Part shown: positions 22,575 through 33,116 of the stretch, in pieces
Numbering within the stretch: position 1 is the stretch's first letter
Layout: the number at the start of each line of letters is the position of its first letter
NCBI GenBank assembly: GCA_030770535.1
Contig: JASVEC010000004.1
Location: 1,054,001-1,118,000 of the forward strand
From: Batkoa obscura
Taxonomy: Eukaryota > Entomophthoromycota > Entomophthoromycetes > Entomophthorales > Batkoaceae
Length of the DNA: 64,000 nt
Direction of reading: 5' to 3'
Notes under the pieces: model-generated
Databases searched by the model: none
Told to the model about the DNA's origin: nothing
What the model saw: only the letters and a program-made list of their open reading frames with translations
Program-made: the position numbers and the translations under genes

Positions 22575-23719
22575 ATGTCTGTTACTTTAGATCCGCCATC
22601 ACAACTTTTCTTTGAAAGTAATCATTAAACTGTGGTTAAAATTATTATTAACGTTTTATAGGACCTCTTACCAGATCGGCAACTGAAATTTTAACTTTAA
22701 GTAATAATGATTCTGAAGTGGTCACTTTTAAAGTAAAAACAACAAGCCCTAAGCAATATTGCGTACGACCCAACTCCGGTAAAATTGAACCAGGACAGAA
22801 AGTGGAAGTAGAAAGTAAATATTATTTTACAAAAATAAAAATAGTTAGTTTAATTTTCATTTAGTTCTTTTACAACCATTTAAAGAAGAGCCACCAGTCG
22901 ATTTCAAATGCAAGGATAAATTTTTGGTGCTTAGCGCTGCTATTCCACCAGAATATTCAGACTTTCCATTTTCTCAATTGGTAATTAAAAAAGCTCAAAT
23001 TAAAAGTTTATAATTTTAATTGTTATTTTTAGTGGTCAATTTTGGAACAACAAAACAAAGGTGCGATTAAAGAAAAAAAGCTTCGTTGTGTTTTCCTCCC
23101 ACCTTCAGATTTACCCAAGCCAACGATAAATACTAAAGTATGTTTAATTTATATTTAATTGCTCTTATTTATTTTTAAAGGATGATTCTTCCCCCATTGC
23201 TTCCCCTGAACCTTCCCCTAAATTCAGTACTGTTCGTGAAATTCCTACAATCAAAAGACAGCCTGAAGAGAAAAAGAATTTGCTTCCTAGCTATAACTCA
23301 GTAGTTAACAGTCCTCCCCTTAATACGAGTTCTGTAAGTATATTTTATTTATAAATTTAGTGACGCAAAAATTAACATAAAAAGAGTGAAGATAGGGAAT
23401 TAGAATCGGTTAAAGCGGACCTCGAAAAGGTAATTTATTTTATATTGATCCGTAATTTATAATTGAAAATTAGTCCAAATCTATGATTAAACAACTTGAA
23501 GACGATTTAGATGTCTATAAGAATAAACTCAGAGCAAGTGAATCAAAGGTAAACGAGCTTTTATTATATTAAAGTGATAATTTATTCTATTTTCAAAAGA
23601 GCAACTCAAGCCCACAAGCCACTTCTAACAATCGTGTTGCAGCTAACCCAGACTTAAATATACAAATCTTAGGAGCCGTGGCTTTGATCTCCTTTTTAAT
23701 AGGATCTTGGCTTTTTTAA
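22575..23719 (+). CDS. SCS2: VAP/Scs2-type ER membrane protein (MSP domain, tail anchor)
   Basis: Eight exons, inferred from GT-AG sites and frame, encode 269 residues: 22575-22617, 22662-22814, 22865-22980, 23033-23137, 23181-23333, 23385-23429, 23474-23548 and 23600-23719. The first 125 or so residues are an MSP domain. It carries the VAP signature KTTSPKQYCVRPNSGKIEPG, which binds FFAT motifs, then LLQPFKEEPPVDFKCKDKFL. A Pro/Ser-rich linker, a coiled coil (SVKADLEKSKSMIKQLEDDL) and a C-terminal hydrophobic tail (ILGAVALISFLIGSWLF) follow. VAPs sit in the ER membrane and recruit lipid-transfer proteins to contact sites. Domain order and length are normal. The ATG is preceded by an AT-rich leader. 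Confidence 0.93.
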
Positions 23720-24391
23720 AACAAGTATTGCGATTAAACAGTTTCTACAGTATGGTTGAATTTAATGCTGGTTTATTTTACATTTGTATTGATCCGATTC
23801 TATTATCTATTGCCCTTAAATATTAGCAATATACTACATAAACTGTTTAAGTATGCCTATAAAGTTAATTATTAGCAAAAGTACGTTGTTTTTGCTTTTT
23901 GTTTATTTTTATTTTTTATAGATGAAAGCTAAGATCGTAACTTTCATTAAAGATATCCTTTTTTTCGATTTATTACAATCTAGTATTTTATTTGTGTAAA
24001 ATTATAATAGTAATTTTTATATTTTATCAGTTCTACTTAATTTATAAATTAATCCGAAATTAAACTCATTACATGAGAATACTTTAATTTGCTTTAGCCT
24101 TCTGTTTACTTTTTAAGCAGTTTAAAATTGAAATAGTTGTTAGTAAAGTCTTTAAATAAAAAAACATTCTTACGTCGTAAATATTAGTTTATAGCTTTAT
24201 CCTACATCAAGCCTGTATTATTTACAATTTTCAGTTCTTGATGCTAATAACGTTAACTTAACCATACTACAAAAGTATCAAATAAAAAGATCCCTTTATC
24301 CTTAGATCAACGTAGCAAATCAGAATGCTTAAATTTAGCATAATGTTCGATTTTTTTACAAAAAGGAGGTTGCTTTTTATACAAGTTTAAA
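23720..24391. other. Intergenic with a decayed MITE
   Basis: This gap between the VAP and Air genes holds the strongly diverged MITE copy K (24078-24174). Nothing else is recognised. Confidence 0.5.
24078..24174 (+). mobile_element. Strongly decayed MITE copy K
   Basis: The string TTGTTAGTAAAGTCTTTAAAT followed by AAAAAAACATTCTTACG matches the 3' half of the element, and CTTTTTAAGCAGTTTAAAAT matches the core poorly. Termini are lost, so the limits are approximate. Confidence 0.45.
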
Positions 24392-25959
24392 ATGATGGAT
24401 TATGATCATGATAATGGAGATTACTATCAATATGGTGGATACACTGATGATGATTCTGACAAGTAAATCGATACTTCCAAATAGATGAAATAAACTAATT
24501 TTATAACTAGGATAGATAGTGAGACTGAGGAAGCATTGCAAAGTTATTTAAATTACAATAGCTTTTCAGCAACGAATAAAGTAGTAGGAAAAAATGGTAT
24601 TGATATTATAATCGTTCAAAGTAAATTCCTAATAAATATAGAAAAACCAGAAGAAGAAAAAAAGATCATTGCTATTGACGACGACAGTGACTCAAAATAC
24701 AATATCAAAAAGAAAAACAATATTGTTATTGATTTAACTAGTAATTTAGAGCCAGGTGAAATTATTAATTCCAGCGATGTTGATGAAAGGAATGAAACAA
24801 TAAGTATTTCATCAGATGATGAAAGTGATGATGGAGAGCAGCGTAGCGTTGTCCTCGAAGCTAAAGAGATTAAAACTAGCGATATACAAGCTGATAAAGA
24901 TTTCTTAACTAATCAGGCTAAAGTAAATGATTAAGTAAAAAAAAAATAATCTAATAACATGTTGTAGGAGAAGGGTAGATATTTTAATTCAGTGCCTATG
25001 GCTAAAAAGTGTTTCAAATGTGATGGAGATCATTTACAAGCTAACTGCCCAGTTAAAGTAAAAGCGATTATCTTTAGTATAATTCACAACTGAGCGTATT
25101 TAGGACTCCTGTACTCTTTGTGGAAAACGTGGGCATATTGATAGATACTGTAGTTTATTACTTATGTGCTTTAACTGTAAAGAAAAAGGACATAGAAAAG
25201 AAGTAAAGTCATATTAAATTAAATTACGAATGTTAATATTTTGATATAAGGATTGTAAAAACGAATTTGTTAGAGCAGGGTGCGAACAATGTGGAAGTAT
25301 AATTCATAGTTCATTGGTAAGCTTAGCGATTTATAAATCCAAGATCTAATAATATTATTTTAGGAATGTACCGAGTTTTGGAGGAAATATAAAATTAAAA
25401 GAAACATCAAAACAGTAATTGAATATATTAACATCATATATTAAATTAAATTATAGATTAATCTGCCTACCAAACTCTGCTCTTTATGTGCAGGCTCTGA
25501 TCATGTTCACGATGTAAGTCTGATAAAAGTAACATCTTAAATTTTTAAAAAAAATAGGAATGTGAAGGCAAAAAAATAAGCAAAGAATCAGCGTTTAAAG
25601 ATATAGCAGATATTCTTTTTCAACAACGTATTAATGGTATTAATATTAGAAGAAGTTCAGGTTCTGACCCAAATCATTTTTATTTTAAAACCCCAATAAA
25701 GGGTAATAAAGGGTTTTTTAAAAATAGGTCTCGCTCTTCAGGAGGGAGGAGTAGGCAATATGGTGCTTCGCATAGAGAACGCCAACGTAATGTTGAGGAG
25801 TGGGGAGCCAGTAGAGGACAGAATGGAGGGCATAGGTCTCAATATCGTAGTGCTTATAATAGCTATGGTAATCATGGAAGTGATTATCGCAGTCAAAATC
25901 AAAATAATAACTACTATCGCTCTTCTAGACCTCACGGAGGTTATAATGGCAATTCATAA
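24392..25959 (+). CDS. AIR2: Air1/Air2-type zinc-knuckle RNA-surveillance protein
   Basis: Eight exons encode 415 residues: 24392-24462, 24511-24922, 24968-25057, 25104-25202, 25251-25316, 25364-25414, 25457-25513 and 25558-25959. An acidic, Asp/Ser-rich N-terminus precedes five CCHC zinc knuckles: 176-188 (CFKCDGDHLQANC, shortened spacing), 194-207, 213-226, 235-248 and 271-284. A conserved TEFWRKYK follows the fourth. The C-terminus is Arg/Gly/Ser/Tyr-rich, RGG-like. Five knuckles with this WR-Y element define Air1/Air2, the RNA-binding subunit of the nuclear TRAMP complex, which helps a poly(A) polymerase mark RNA for the exosome. Introns repeatedly split knuckles, and each junction restores a Cys or Asp codon, which supports the model. 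Confidence 0.9.
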
Positions 25960-26807
25960 AAAGACATAGATTAGTAATAGAGCTTAAAACTAAATTTGAT
26001 GGTATTTTAATATAACAATTTGAAATGGAGGTAACTTAAAAATGTTAGGTAAATTTTGGCCTCGTTTTAAAAAAAGGGATAGTATTTTTTTTAAAAAACA
26101 GTTTAAACATTTAACTCTTTTTTAGGTATTGTGTTTTGCCATTGGTTTCTCTTTTTATAAATAAAGCTTAAGCAGTATACCATATTATATCTATTATTTA
26201 TTTAAGTTATTATTACAAAAATTATGATTTGTTATTGTTTTATTTACTTCTCCAAGTTATAAAAGTTAAATGTTAGTATAGGCGAGAGGATACTTTATGT
26301 CTAGATTAAAAACTTACTTATCCTATAAAGCATTACATAATATTAAGTTTTAAGGTATTTTGTTTGTTATGATATAACCTCTTAGACAGGCTTATGGTCT
26401 ATTTATAATAAGGCTTTTTTGTCATAGTCCAAACAATATAACTTAAACAAAATGTAAGTAATTATAAATGCTTGTAAAAACGGTAAGGGTTTATTAACAA
26501 AAAGCTCAAAATGGCATGAAGTTAATATACTGATTTATTTTATCTCTGAAAAGGCATTATAAAACACTGAAGTAAAAATCCAAAATTTGCTTAAATAATT
26601 GCTAAAAAATAATGTGGGGTTAAATTAACAAATGGGGCGCTTTTCGATTTTCCTCTTCACACATTTTTTAAATATGCCATTTATAGTTGATAAACGTAAA
26701 GTCATTTGGCATTGAATGTAAAAGTTAAAATGAAATGGTCAAATAGTTTCGGTTATTTGTATTTTTAAACCTAAAACTTGAGCAAATAATTGATTAAAAC
26801 TAATAAG

Positions 26808-26908
26808 TGGGGATGCATTTTTGTGTTTAAGAATTTTACTAACAATCTTTCCGCTCAAATAGCGCTTAAAAGATGGAAAAAACAATGAAACCAAAAAAAA
26901 CACCCCCA
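26808..26908 (-). mobile_element. MITE copy H, reverse orientation
   Basis: The copy runs from TGGGGATGC to ACACCCCCA with an intact core (TTTCCGCTCAAATAGCGCTT). Here the flanks are AAG and AGT rather than ATA and TAT. The TA next to other copies is therefore probably target sequence and not part of the element. Confidence 0.8.
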
Positions 26909-27321
26909 AGTAGGCTTTTAGAGTGAAATGTATTCTGTAAATAAAGTATAACTCCAAGAAAAATGATATATTGTAAACACTTCTTTATTAGGTTAAACAG
27001 TTATATTTAAAAAATCAAAACAACTTTCAGAATAGTTGCAATCTTAACAAAAATAATTAGCAACAGTTCGATAAAAAAGCTATAAAGTAGTGGATTTATG
27101 CACTAAATAACATCCATTGATCTTAAAGTAATTAAGTTCATGTGTGATAATTTACTAACAAAAGTAAATTATAAGTGCACGCAAATAAATTTAAAGCGGA
27201 AAATAAAAGCCTTGTTTAAAATCTATTATTTAAGATGAAGTAATTGATGGCTTATAAAAATCTGATATATCGTGAAAGGCGGGTAAATTGTAATTGTTAT
27301 AAGACTACATTAAAAAATAGA

Positions 27322-27330
27322 GTATATAAA
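27322..27330 (+). promoter_or_regulatory. TATA box of the GSSGTP-repeat gene
   Basis: TATATAAAT lies about 105 bp before the ATG at 27435. The related degraded copy at 32875 keeps TATATAAAC at 32780-32788, so this promoter element predates the duplication. Confidence 0.5.
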
Positions 27331-27434
27331 TGAGCAGAAAACAATACAAAATCATTATCAAATTATCTCAATATATTCACTATACATTGATATACACTCA
27401 ATAATATATTTATTATAACGATCGAATAAAAAAA

Positions 27435-28892
27435 ATGAAATCTTTTATTGCTGAACTTATCCCTTTCTTAGCTATTGCTTCGGCCTTAAACTTGCCCGAA
27501 AGTAGCAATGTAGCTGGCAACCAAGCAGTAGCAACTAAAAGATATGGCTACGGAACTAAACCAAGTACTGGCTATGGTAGTGGTCCCAACTATGCCAATA
27601 ATCCATTCAATTCTCCAGAATTTTTACAAGCATTCTATCAATATCTTTGCAAATATAGAGGCTATGGATGTAATTACGTAAATGGACCAGGATCGTCAGG
27701 CACTCCAGGTTCTTCCGGTAACCCAGGCTCATCAGGTACTCCAGGATCAAGTAGAACTCCAGGCTCGTCAGAAACTCCAGGATCAAGTGGAACGCCGGGC
27801 TCATCAGGTGCCCCTGGTTCATCAGGAACTCCAGGATCATCAGGAACCCCTGGCTCAAGCGGAACGCCAAGCTCTTCTAGCATCCCAAGTTCCTCTGGTA
27901 CCCCAGAACAATCAAGTGCTCCAAGCTCATCTGAAAACCCAGAGTATTACATTCCAGGACAAACAGGGACCCCAGGATCAAGTGGAACTCCAGGATCTTC
28001 TGGTAATCCAGGATCATCAGAAACCCCAGGATCAAGTGGAACTCCAGGCTCATCAGGAACCCCTGGTTCATCAGGAACTCCAGGATCTTCCGGTAATCCA
28101 GGATCATCAGGTACTCCAGGATCATCAGGAACTCCAGAATCAAGTGGGACTCCAGGATCGTCAGGTACCCCTGGTTCATCAGAAACTCCAGGATCAAGTG
28201 GAACACCGGGCTCATCAGGAACTCCAGGATCAAGTGGAACTCCAGGATCTTCCGGTAATCCAGGATCATCAGGTACCCCAGGATCATCAGAAACTCCAGG
28301 ATCAAGTGGAACACCGGGCTCATCAGGAACTCCAGGATCAAGTGGAACACCAGGATCATCAGGAACCCCTGGCTCAAGCGGAACGCCAAGCTCTTCTAGC
28401 ATCCCAAGTTCCTCTGGTACCCCAGAACAATCAAGTGCTCCAAGCTCATCTGAAAACCCAGAGTATTACATTCCAGGACAAACAGGGACCCCAGGATCAA
28501 GTGGAACTCCAGGATCTTCTGGTAATCCAGGATCGTCAGGTACCCCAGGATCATCAGAAACCCCAGGATCAAGTGGAACTCCAGGCTCATCAGGAACCCC
28601 TGGTTCATCAGGAACTCCAGGATCAAGTGGAACTCCAGGATCTTCCGGTAATCCAGGATCATCAGGTACCCCAGGATCATCAGAAACTCCAGGATCAAGT
28701 GGAACACCGGGCTCATCAGGAACTCCAGGATCAAGTGGAACTCCAGGATCTTCCGGTAATCCAGGATCGTTAGGTACCCCTGGTTCATCAGAAAGTCCAG
28801 GGACCTCTGGTAACCCAGGCTTTTCTGGACATTATCGTAGGTATGGACGTAAGAATAGCCATGGCTCTTATGACCGTTATGGTGCTTACTAA
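27435..28892 (+). CDS. Secreted collagen-like GSSGTP-repeat protein
   Basis: This intronless 485-residue protein has a signal peptide (1-17 or so) and a mature N-terminus with NLPESSNVAGNQAVATKRYGYG and a YLCKYRGYGCNY segment. About 350 residues of the six-residue repeat (T/N/E)PGSSG and variants follow. It closes with a short Tyr/Arg tail (GHYRRYGRKNSHGSYDRYGAY). The repeat resembles collagen only in Gly/Pro content, not in Gly-x-y phase. A 519-bp segment is duplicated inside the repeat; both units contain PEQSSAPSSSENPEYYIPGQ. It is probably an extracellular or wall matrix protein; no enzyme domain is visible. Degraded relatives are at 30718-31176, 32875-33116 and 63549-63990. Confidence 0.78.
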   Translation: MKSFIAELIPFLAIASALNLPESSNVAGNQAVATKRYGYGTKPSTGYGSGPNYANNPFNSPEFLQAFYQYLCKYRGYGCNYVNGPGSSGTPGSSGNPGSSGTPGSSRTPGSSETPGSSGTPGSSGAPGSSGTPGSSGTPGSSGTPSSSSIPSSSGTPEQSSAPSSSENPEYYIPGQTGTPGSSGTPGSSGNPGSSETPGSSGTPGSSGTPGSSGTPGSSGNPGSSGTPGSSGTPESSGTPGSSGTPGSSETPGSSGTPGSSGTPGSSGTPGSSGNPGSSGTPGSSETPGSSGTPGSSGTPGSSGTPGSSGTPGSSGTPSSSSIPSSSGTPEQSSAPSSSENPEYYIPGQTGTPGSSGTPGSSGNPGSSGTPGSSETPGSSGTPGSSGTPGSSGTPGSSGTPGSSGNPGSSGTPGSSETPGSSGTPGSSGTPGSSGTPGSSGNPGSLGTPGSSESPGTSGNPGFSGHYRRYGRKNSHGSYDRYGAY

Positions 28893-29626
28893 ACTTAAAT
28901 CTCCCGTTTTGTTGTAATAAAGTACTTAAAATTCAATTAAAATTTATTAACTATTTAAACTATGCTATTACAAAATGAGCTTTAAATTATCATAAAATAA
29001 CAATTTACGTTTATGATTGATTTTAAAATGAGATGTTGATATCAATTATTTTCAACAAAAAATTTTTAAGTAAAAATAATAATTGTTGTTTTTAATAATC
29101 GCGTTAAGCCAAAGAAGACAATACTTTAATATAATAGGGAATAGCCCATATTTTACTTATGCTTTTTTAGCTATACAATCCTATGCATCAACTATACTAT
29201 TATTTGTTATATTATATTGGTTATTACTTTTAAGCAGTATGTAGTTTATTATCACGTTCTTTACACAATTGAAAGTTTATTATGAATATATATTTCTGAA
29301 TACTTTTTTCAAACTTTATTGTTATACTTTAATTTTATAATAAAATAGATTGATATTACAAAGGTAGCTGGGAGTTTTGTGGTAGTTTTTAAATATATAT
29401 AGCTACAACATTAAAAAATATTAAAATGTAAAAACAGCGTAATAATTTTATAAGTGTTTAAATTATTGTTGCAATTTAATTTATTAATATTAATATAAAA
29501 ATTAATTTTTACTATTTTTATTAAAGTGTATGTTAAAAAATGGTTCCAAGTCCAACAAATTTATAGCGGAAAACTCCACTCAAACTTTAAGCTAAAAATT
29601 AAAGATAGAACAGGTTGCAGCTACAT

Positions 29627-29677
29627 AGTCCCAATATAAATTGTCCTTCGATTTTTGGGACAATTTGTATTGGGACT
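29627..29677. repeat. 20-bp inverted repeat with an 11-nt loop
   Basis: AGTCCCAATATAAATTGTCC at 29627-29646 is matched by GGACAATTTGTATTGGGACT at 29658-29677, with one mismatch. Flanking sequence (AAGCTAAAAATTAAAGA to the left, TCTTTGATTGTTTTTAGTTT to the right) extends the symmetry imperfectly. It looks like two transposon ends brought together by internal deletion, or a large hairpin. Confidence 0.7.
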
Positions 29678-30281
29678 GCATGTCTTTGATTGTTTTTAGT
29701 TTGCACTTTACTTTTTTTAACATGAATTTAGGAATTATGAAAGAAAGCTACAAATCTTAAACTCATATAAAAAAGTGAATATAATTTAAAAACAACAAAA
29801 GGGATTTAATTCCAACTTGTTCTAAATAACATTTGATTTGAGTAATAAAAACCAACTTTAATAACATACACTAAAAATATAGCTCTTTAATTTTATTGAC
29901 GTAGCTTTTCATATTTTTATTTTAATTAGTAAAAGATTTAGGGTTAGTGCCCTTTAAAAGGGCAAAAAATGAATCTACATTTTAAAATTGTTTTCAATTA
30001 TATGGTTTTAATAAATATTACTTAAACGTTAGTATTGAAACACTTAATATATACTCATTTTTATAATTCTAGCTATTTCCCTTATTGGATTTTCCAATAA
30101 TTTTTTTAAACCCATAAACTATTCTTTTAAAAGTGGGGTCGGTTTATTTGATCATTTTTGTTAGTTGAAAATTTAATTGTTTTCACAAGTATAATATTTT
30201 ATGCTAATAGTGTTATATGTTTATATGGCTAGATTTGGTGTATGCTATAATTGTATTTTTTTAATGTAATTTTTGACTTTT

Positions 30282-30313
30282 CTTATAAATCTTATAAATC
30301 TTATAAATCTTAT
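30282..30313. repeat. CTTATAAAT 9-bp tandem repeat, about 3.5 units
   Basis: Three perfect units and a partial one lie head to tail. It is probably a simple microsatellite. Confidence 0.7.
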
Positions 30314-30717
30314 TTTGTGTAACGCTGTGTAATGGCCACTTCAATTTCTAAAGGCAATAATTTCATTATTTTATAATATCTGAGTAAATTTAAATTGTGA
30401 AAATAATGTATACCCTATATTATTTATTCAAACTCTTTTATCAATTTGTTTCATTTTTCTAGTAGTTATTGTCATTTTAAGAATTTTCATAAAACTCCTG
30501 GCTACCTTATGTTTTAAGACAGAAGTAATATTATGATTCAACGTTAACTATACCTAAACCTAAAATATTTATACACTCAATTTCAAAATTAACAACTATT
30601 TACACAAAGTTGCTGCTTTATCGTATTTTTTAAATATTGCTACCCTTAAACTAAAAAAGCAACAAATTATTGAATAAAAATTCTAAATGTTTGTTGTAAA
30701 AGGCAGGAGATCAAAAC

Positions 30718-31176
30718 CTAGTAAGCACCGTAATAGTTATAAAGGACGCCACTTCTTCTAGTAAAAAGAACCCAAGGTCTCCAGAAGAGCCTGAATCATT
30801 AGAAGATCCTAGCTATCCTAGGGTGCCGGAAGATTCTAGTATTGGTTTTCCAGGAGCGTCAGAAGAGCCTAAGTTTTCAAAAAATCCTGGGGCACCTGAA
30901 AAGCCTGAATTACCAGAAGACCTTGAAGCTTCTGCTTGCCCTGGAGCACCCGAAGAGTTTGAGTCATCAGAGGATCTCAGTTTTCCTGGAGTACCCGAAG
31001 AGCCCAGGCTGTCCTAGGGTACCGGAAGATCCTGAGTAACTAGCCCTTGCCTTAATTTCATAACAATATCCTCTAGCTGTTACTACTTGATTGCCAAATA
31101 CATTGTTATTTACAGGTAAATTTAAGGCAGAGTTAGTAGCTAAAAATGGGATAAAAATAACAATAAGGGTCTTCAT
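30718..31176 (-). pseudogene. Degraded GSSGTP-family gene
   Basis: The minus strand opens with an intact signal peptide and family N-terminus (MKTLIVIFIPFLATNSALNL, then NNNVFGNQVVTARGYCYE). The frame breaks after about 69 codons. Further along, other frames keep decayed repeat sequence such as SSGNSGFSGAPG, and the family C-terminal YNYYGAY-stop survives at 30718-30740. The repeat array is much shorter than in the gene at 27435. It therefore looks like a dead copy in inverted orientation, about 2 kb beyond the intact gene. Confidence 0.75.
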
Positions 31177-32874
31177 AAGCTATAATCGATTGTTGTGTAG
31201 ATTTATGTGGAAAATTTATATTGAGCAGTTTGATATTAATTTGAGGTTGCTTTTTGTTTATTTATATACTCTACTGTTTAAAGTTGTTTTATTAAATTAC
31301 AACTTATTTGCCCTTTGTGATGCATTGTATTAGTATAAGTCATCAATTATTTTTTTATAAACGATGAATTTTAAATAAATATTTGTTTCACCTTATAACT
31401 TTATTTGGTATGCTAGTAATTAAATCTATCCAAAGAATCCTTATTGAAAAGCTCCTTGAATTTTGGCTAAGGAAATCTTTTAAGCATTTTCTATAAAATT
31501 CTTGAATGAGTAAAATATCCCCAAATAGATTGTTAGTTAAAAAATATATTATTGTGAAAAAATACGAGAAGGATATAGGTCGCTTTGTTAAAACTTTACA
31601 GCCACTGTCCTTCTATGGTAGACAAGCAACTTCATACAAAGTCTCTAGTTCATGCAACCTTTCGCCCAATGAAGAGGGAAGAAAGCGAAAAACAATCTCT
31701 TTCAAGCATTTTCCATCCAAAAACTATCATAGAATTTTATAAATAACCCAAGAGATGGAGCCTATCCGAAGCAGATAGCTTTTTAAGCTTAAGTTTTAAG
31801 CTCGAAGCTATTTATGTTTTCAAGTATATACCTTATACTTTATATTAATTTCAATTAAATATAACATGTTCATTAATATATTGTAAATATAAAATTCATC
31901 TAGCTTATATTTTCTGAAGTTCAGTCCTTATATTTTTTTGAAAGAATGGTTTAATTTTTACTTTTAAATGAATAACAAAAATATTTACAAACTATTTTTA
32001 TTTCAAGCTTAAATTTTAAGCCCAATTTTTTAAAATTTTAATATAAGGTACAGTTTTTGCAATTTCTTTACCACTTTTTATCGGTAATTTTTATAGGCAA
32101 ATTATTATGTAAATAATTTTTTTAAAACTTGACCCAGATTTTCACCAAATTTTAAAATAAAAAAATCTTTAAATGGACGGTTAATTAAATTGCAAAAAGT
32201 GATTACACTAAAATGGTCTTATAAAAGATTTTTAAATATAATTTTAAATTAAAAGCTACTTTTTCAAAATTAAATTCTACATTAAACGCAATAAATGAAA
32301 AATGGGTTAATTTAGTTTTATAGTAAATACATTTTTATCTAAATAATAATTTTTTTAATGACTATATTTATAGATCTAAAATTTAAGCCAAAAACAAAAT
32401 TTGTAGCTTAAAGTTTAAGCTTAAAAACAAAAATAATTTTGGGCTTAAAATTTAATCTTAATAAATACGATTTATAGTTCAAAATTAACCCAAAAGTTCC
32501 CTGTTTTGAATAGTTCCTATCTATTTTGGATTGCTCAAAATAACCCAACAGTAATTTTTAAGCATAATAAGATACTTGAATGATCCTTGGCTGAAATTAA
32601 AGGGAACTTCTGGATGAGGTTGTTCTTATTAGACTAGATTACTATCCGATCAAATACAGTTATGAAGCGGAATAATAGAATATTTGTTTAAAAATCATCA
32701 TTTATATTTAAGTAATTGGTGACTTGTACCAATACAATGCATCGTAAAGGATGGGTAAGTTACAATAATAAAAATATAGTATATAAACAAACAGAAAATC
32801 AGTTCAAATTATTATCAAACTATCTCAATATCAATATTCTATATAGAAATATACTCAACAGTTTATTATAAAAT
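31177..32874. other. AT-rich region with AAGCTTAAA-type repeats
   Basis: Between about 31780 and 32470 several palindrome-like strings based on TTTAAGCTTAAA and TTAAATTTTAAGC recur. They occur near 31784, 32006, 32380, 32405 and 32440. A 78-codon frame at 31506-31742 has no signal, motif or relative in the window and is not called. Confidence 0.5.
32780..32788 (+). promoter_or_regulatory. TATA box before the collapsed GSSGTP-family copy
   Basis: TATATAAAC sits 87 bp before the ATG at 32875. Together with the surrounding AAACAGAAAATC and TATCTCAATAT strings it is shared with the promoter at 27322. Confidence 0.45.
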
Positions 32875-33116
32875 ATGAAACCTCTTATTGATATTCTTAT
32901 CCCATTCTTAGCTATTGCCTCTGCCTTAAATTTACCCGAAGGTAACAATGCAACTACTAATCAAGCAATGACTGCTAAAGGATATGGTTATAAAACTAAG
33001 CTAAGCATTAATTCCAAATGTCATCAAGTAAATGGACCGAAATTACCGGGTCAACCAGGGCACTATTAATCAAGAAGAGTAGCTATGGCCCTTATAACTA
33101 TTATGGTGCTTGTTAA
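32875..33116 (+). pseudogene. GSSGTP-family copy with a lost repeat array
   Basis: The frame 32875-33069 encodes 64 residues. Signal peptide and N-terminus match the intact protein (FLAIASALNLPEGNNATTNQ and KGYGYKTK). It then jumps straight to VNGPKLPGQPGHY and a stop. A shifted frame just beyond still reads YGPYNYYGA-Cys-stop, the family tail, ending at 33116. The repeat array has therefore been deleted and the tail separated by a stop and a frameshift. A short secreted 64-residue peptide could still be made, because promoter and signal peptide are intact. I call it a pseudogene with that reservation. Confidence 0.65.

Larger units (their letters stand above)
25960..27434. other. Intergenic with one MITE and a TATA-bearing promoter
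   Basis: MITE copy H lies at 26808-26908 and the promoter of the GSSGTP-repeat gene ends the gap. A 72-codon frame at 26739-26957 is mostly MITE. Nothing else is supported. Confidence 0.55.
28893..30717. other. Gene-poor region with a near-perfect palindrome
   Basis: No gene is supported in this 1.8 kb. It contains the inverted repeat at 29627-29677, with longer imperfect arms from about 29590 to 29712, and a short CTTATAAAT tandem repeat at 30282-30313. Confidence 0.55.

Noticed and set aside
27607-28788. Long open frames in the other frames of the GSSGTP array, including a 363-codon plus frame and several minus frames
   Set aside because: They exist because the DNA repeat unit has no stops in several frames. 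Only the 27435 frame has a signal peptide and an ordered tail.
31506-31742. 78-codon plus frame with a basic composition
   Set aside because: No motif, relative or promoter element; too short to trust in this composition.
31784-32470. Repeated AAGCTTAAA blocks as a CRISPR-like array
   Set aside because: Spacing and sequence are irregular, and the organism is a eukaryote.
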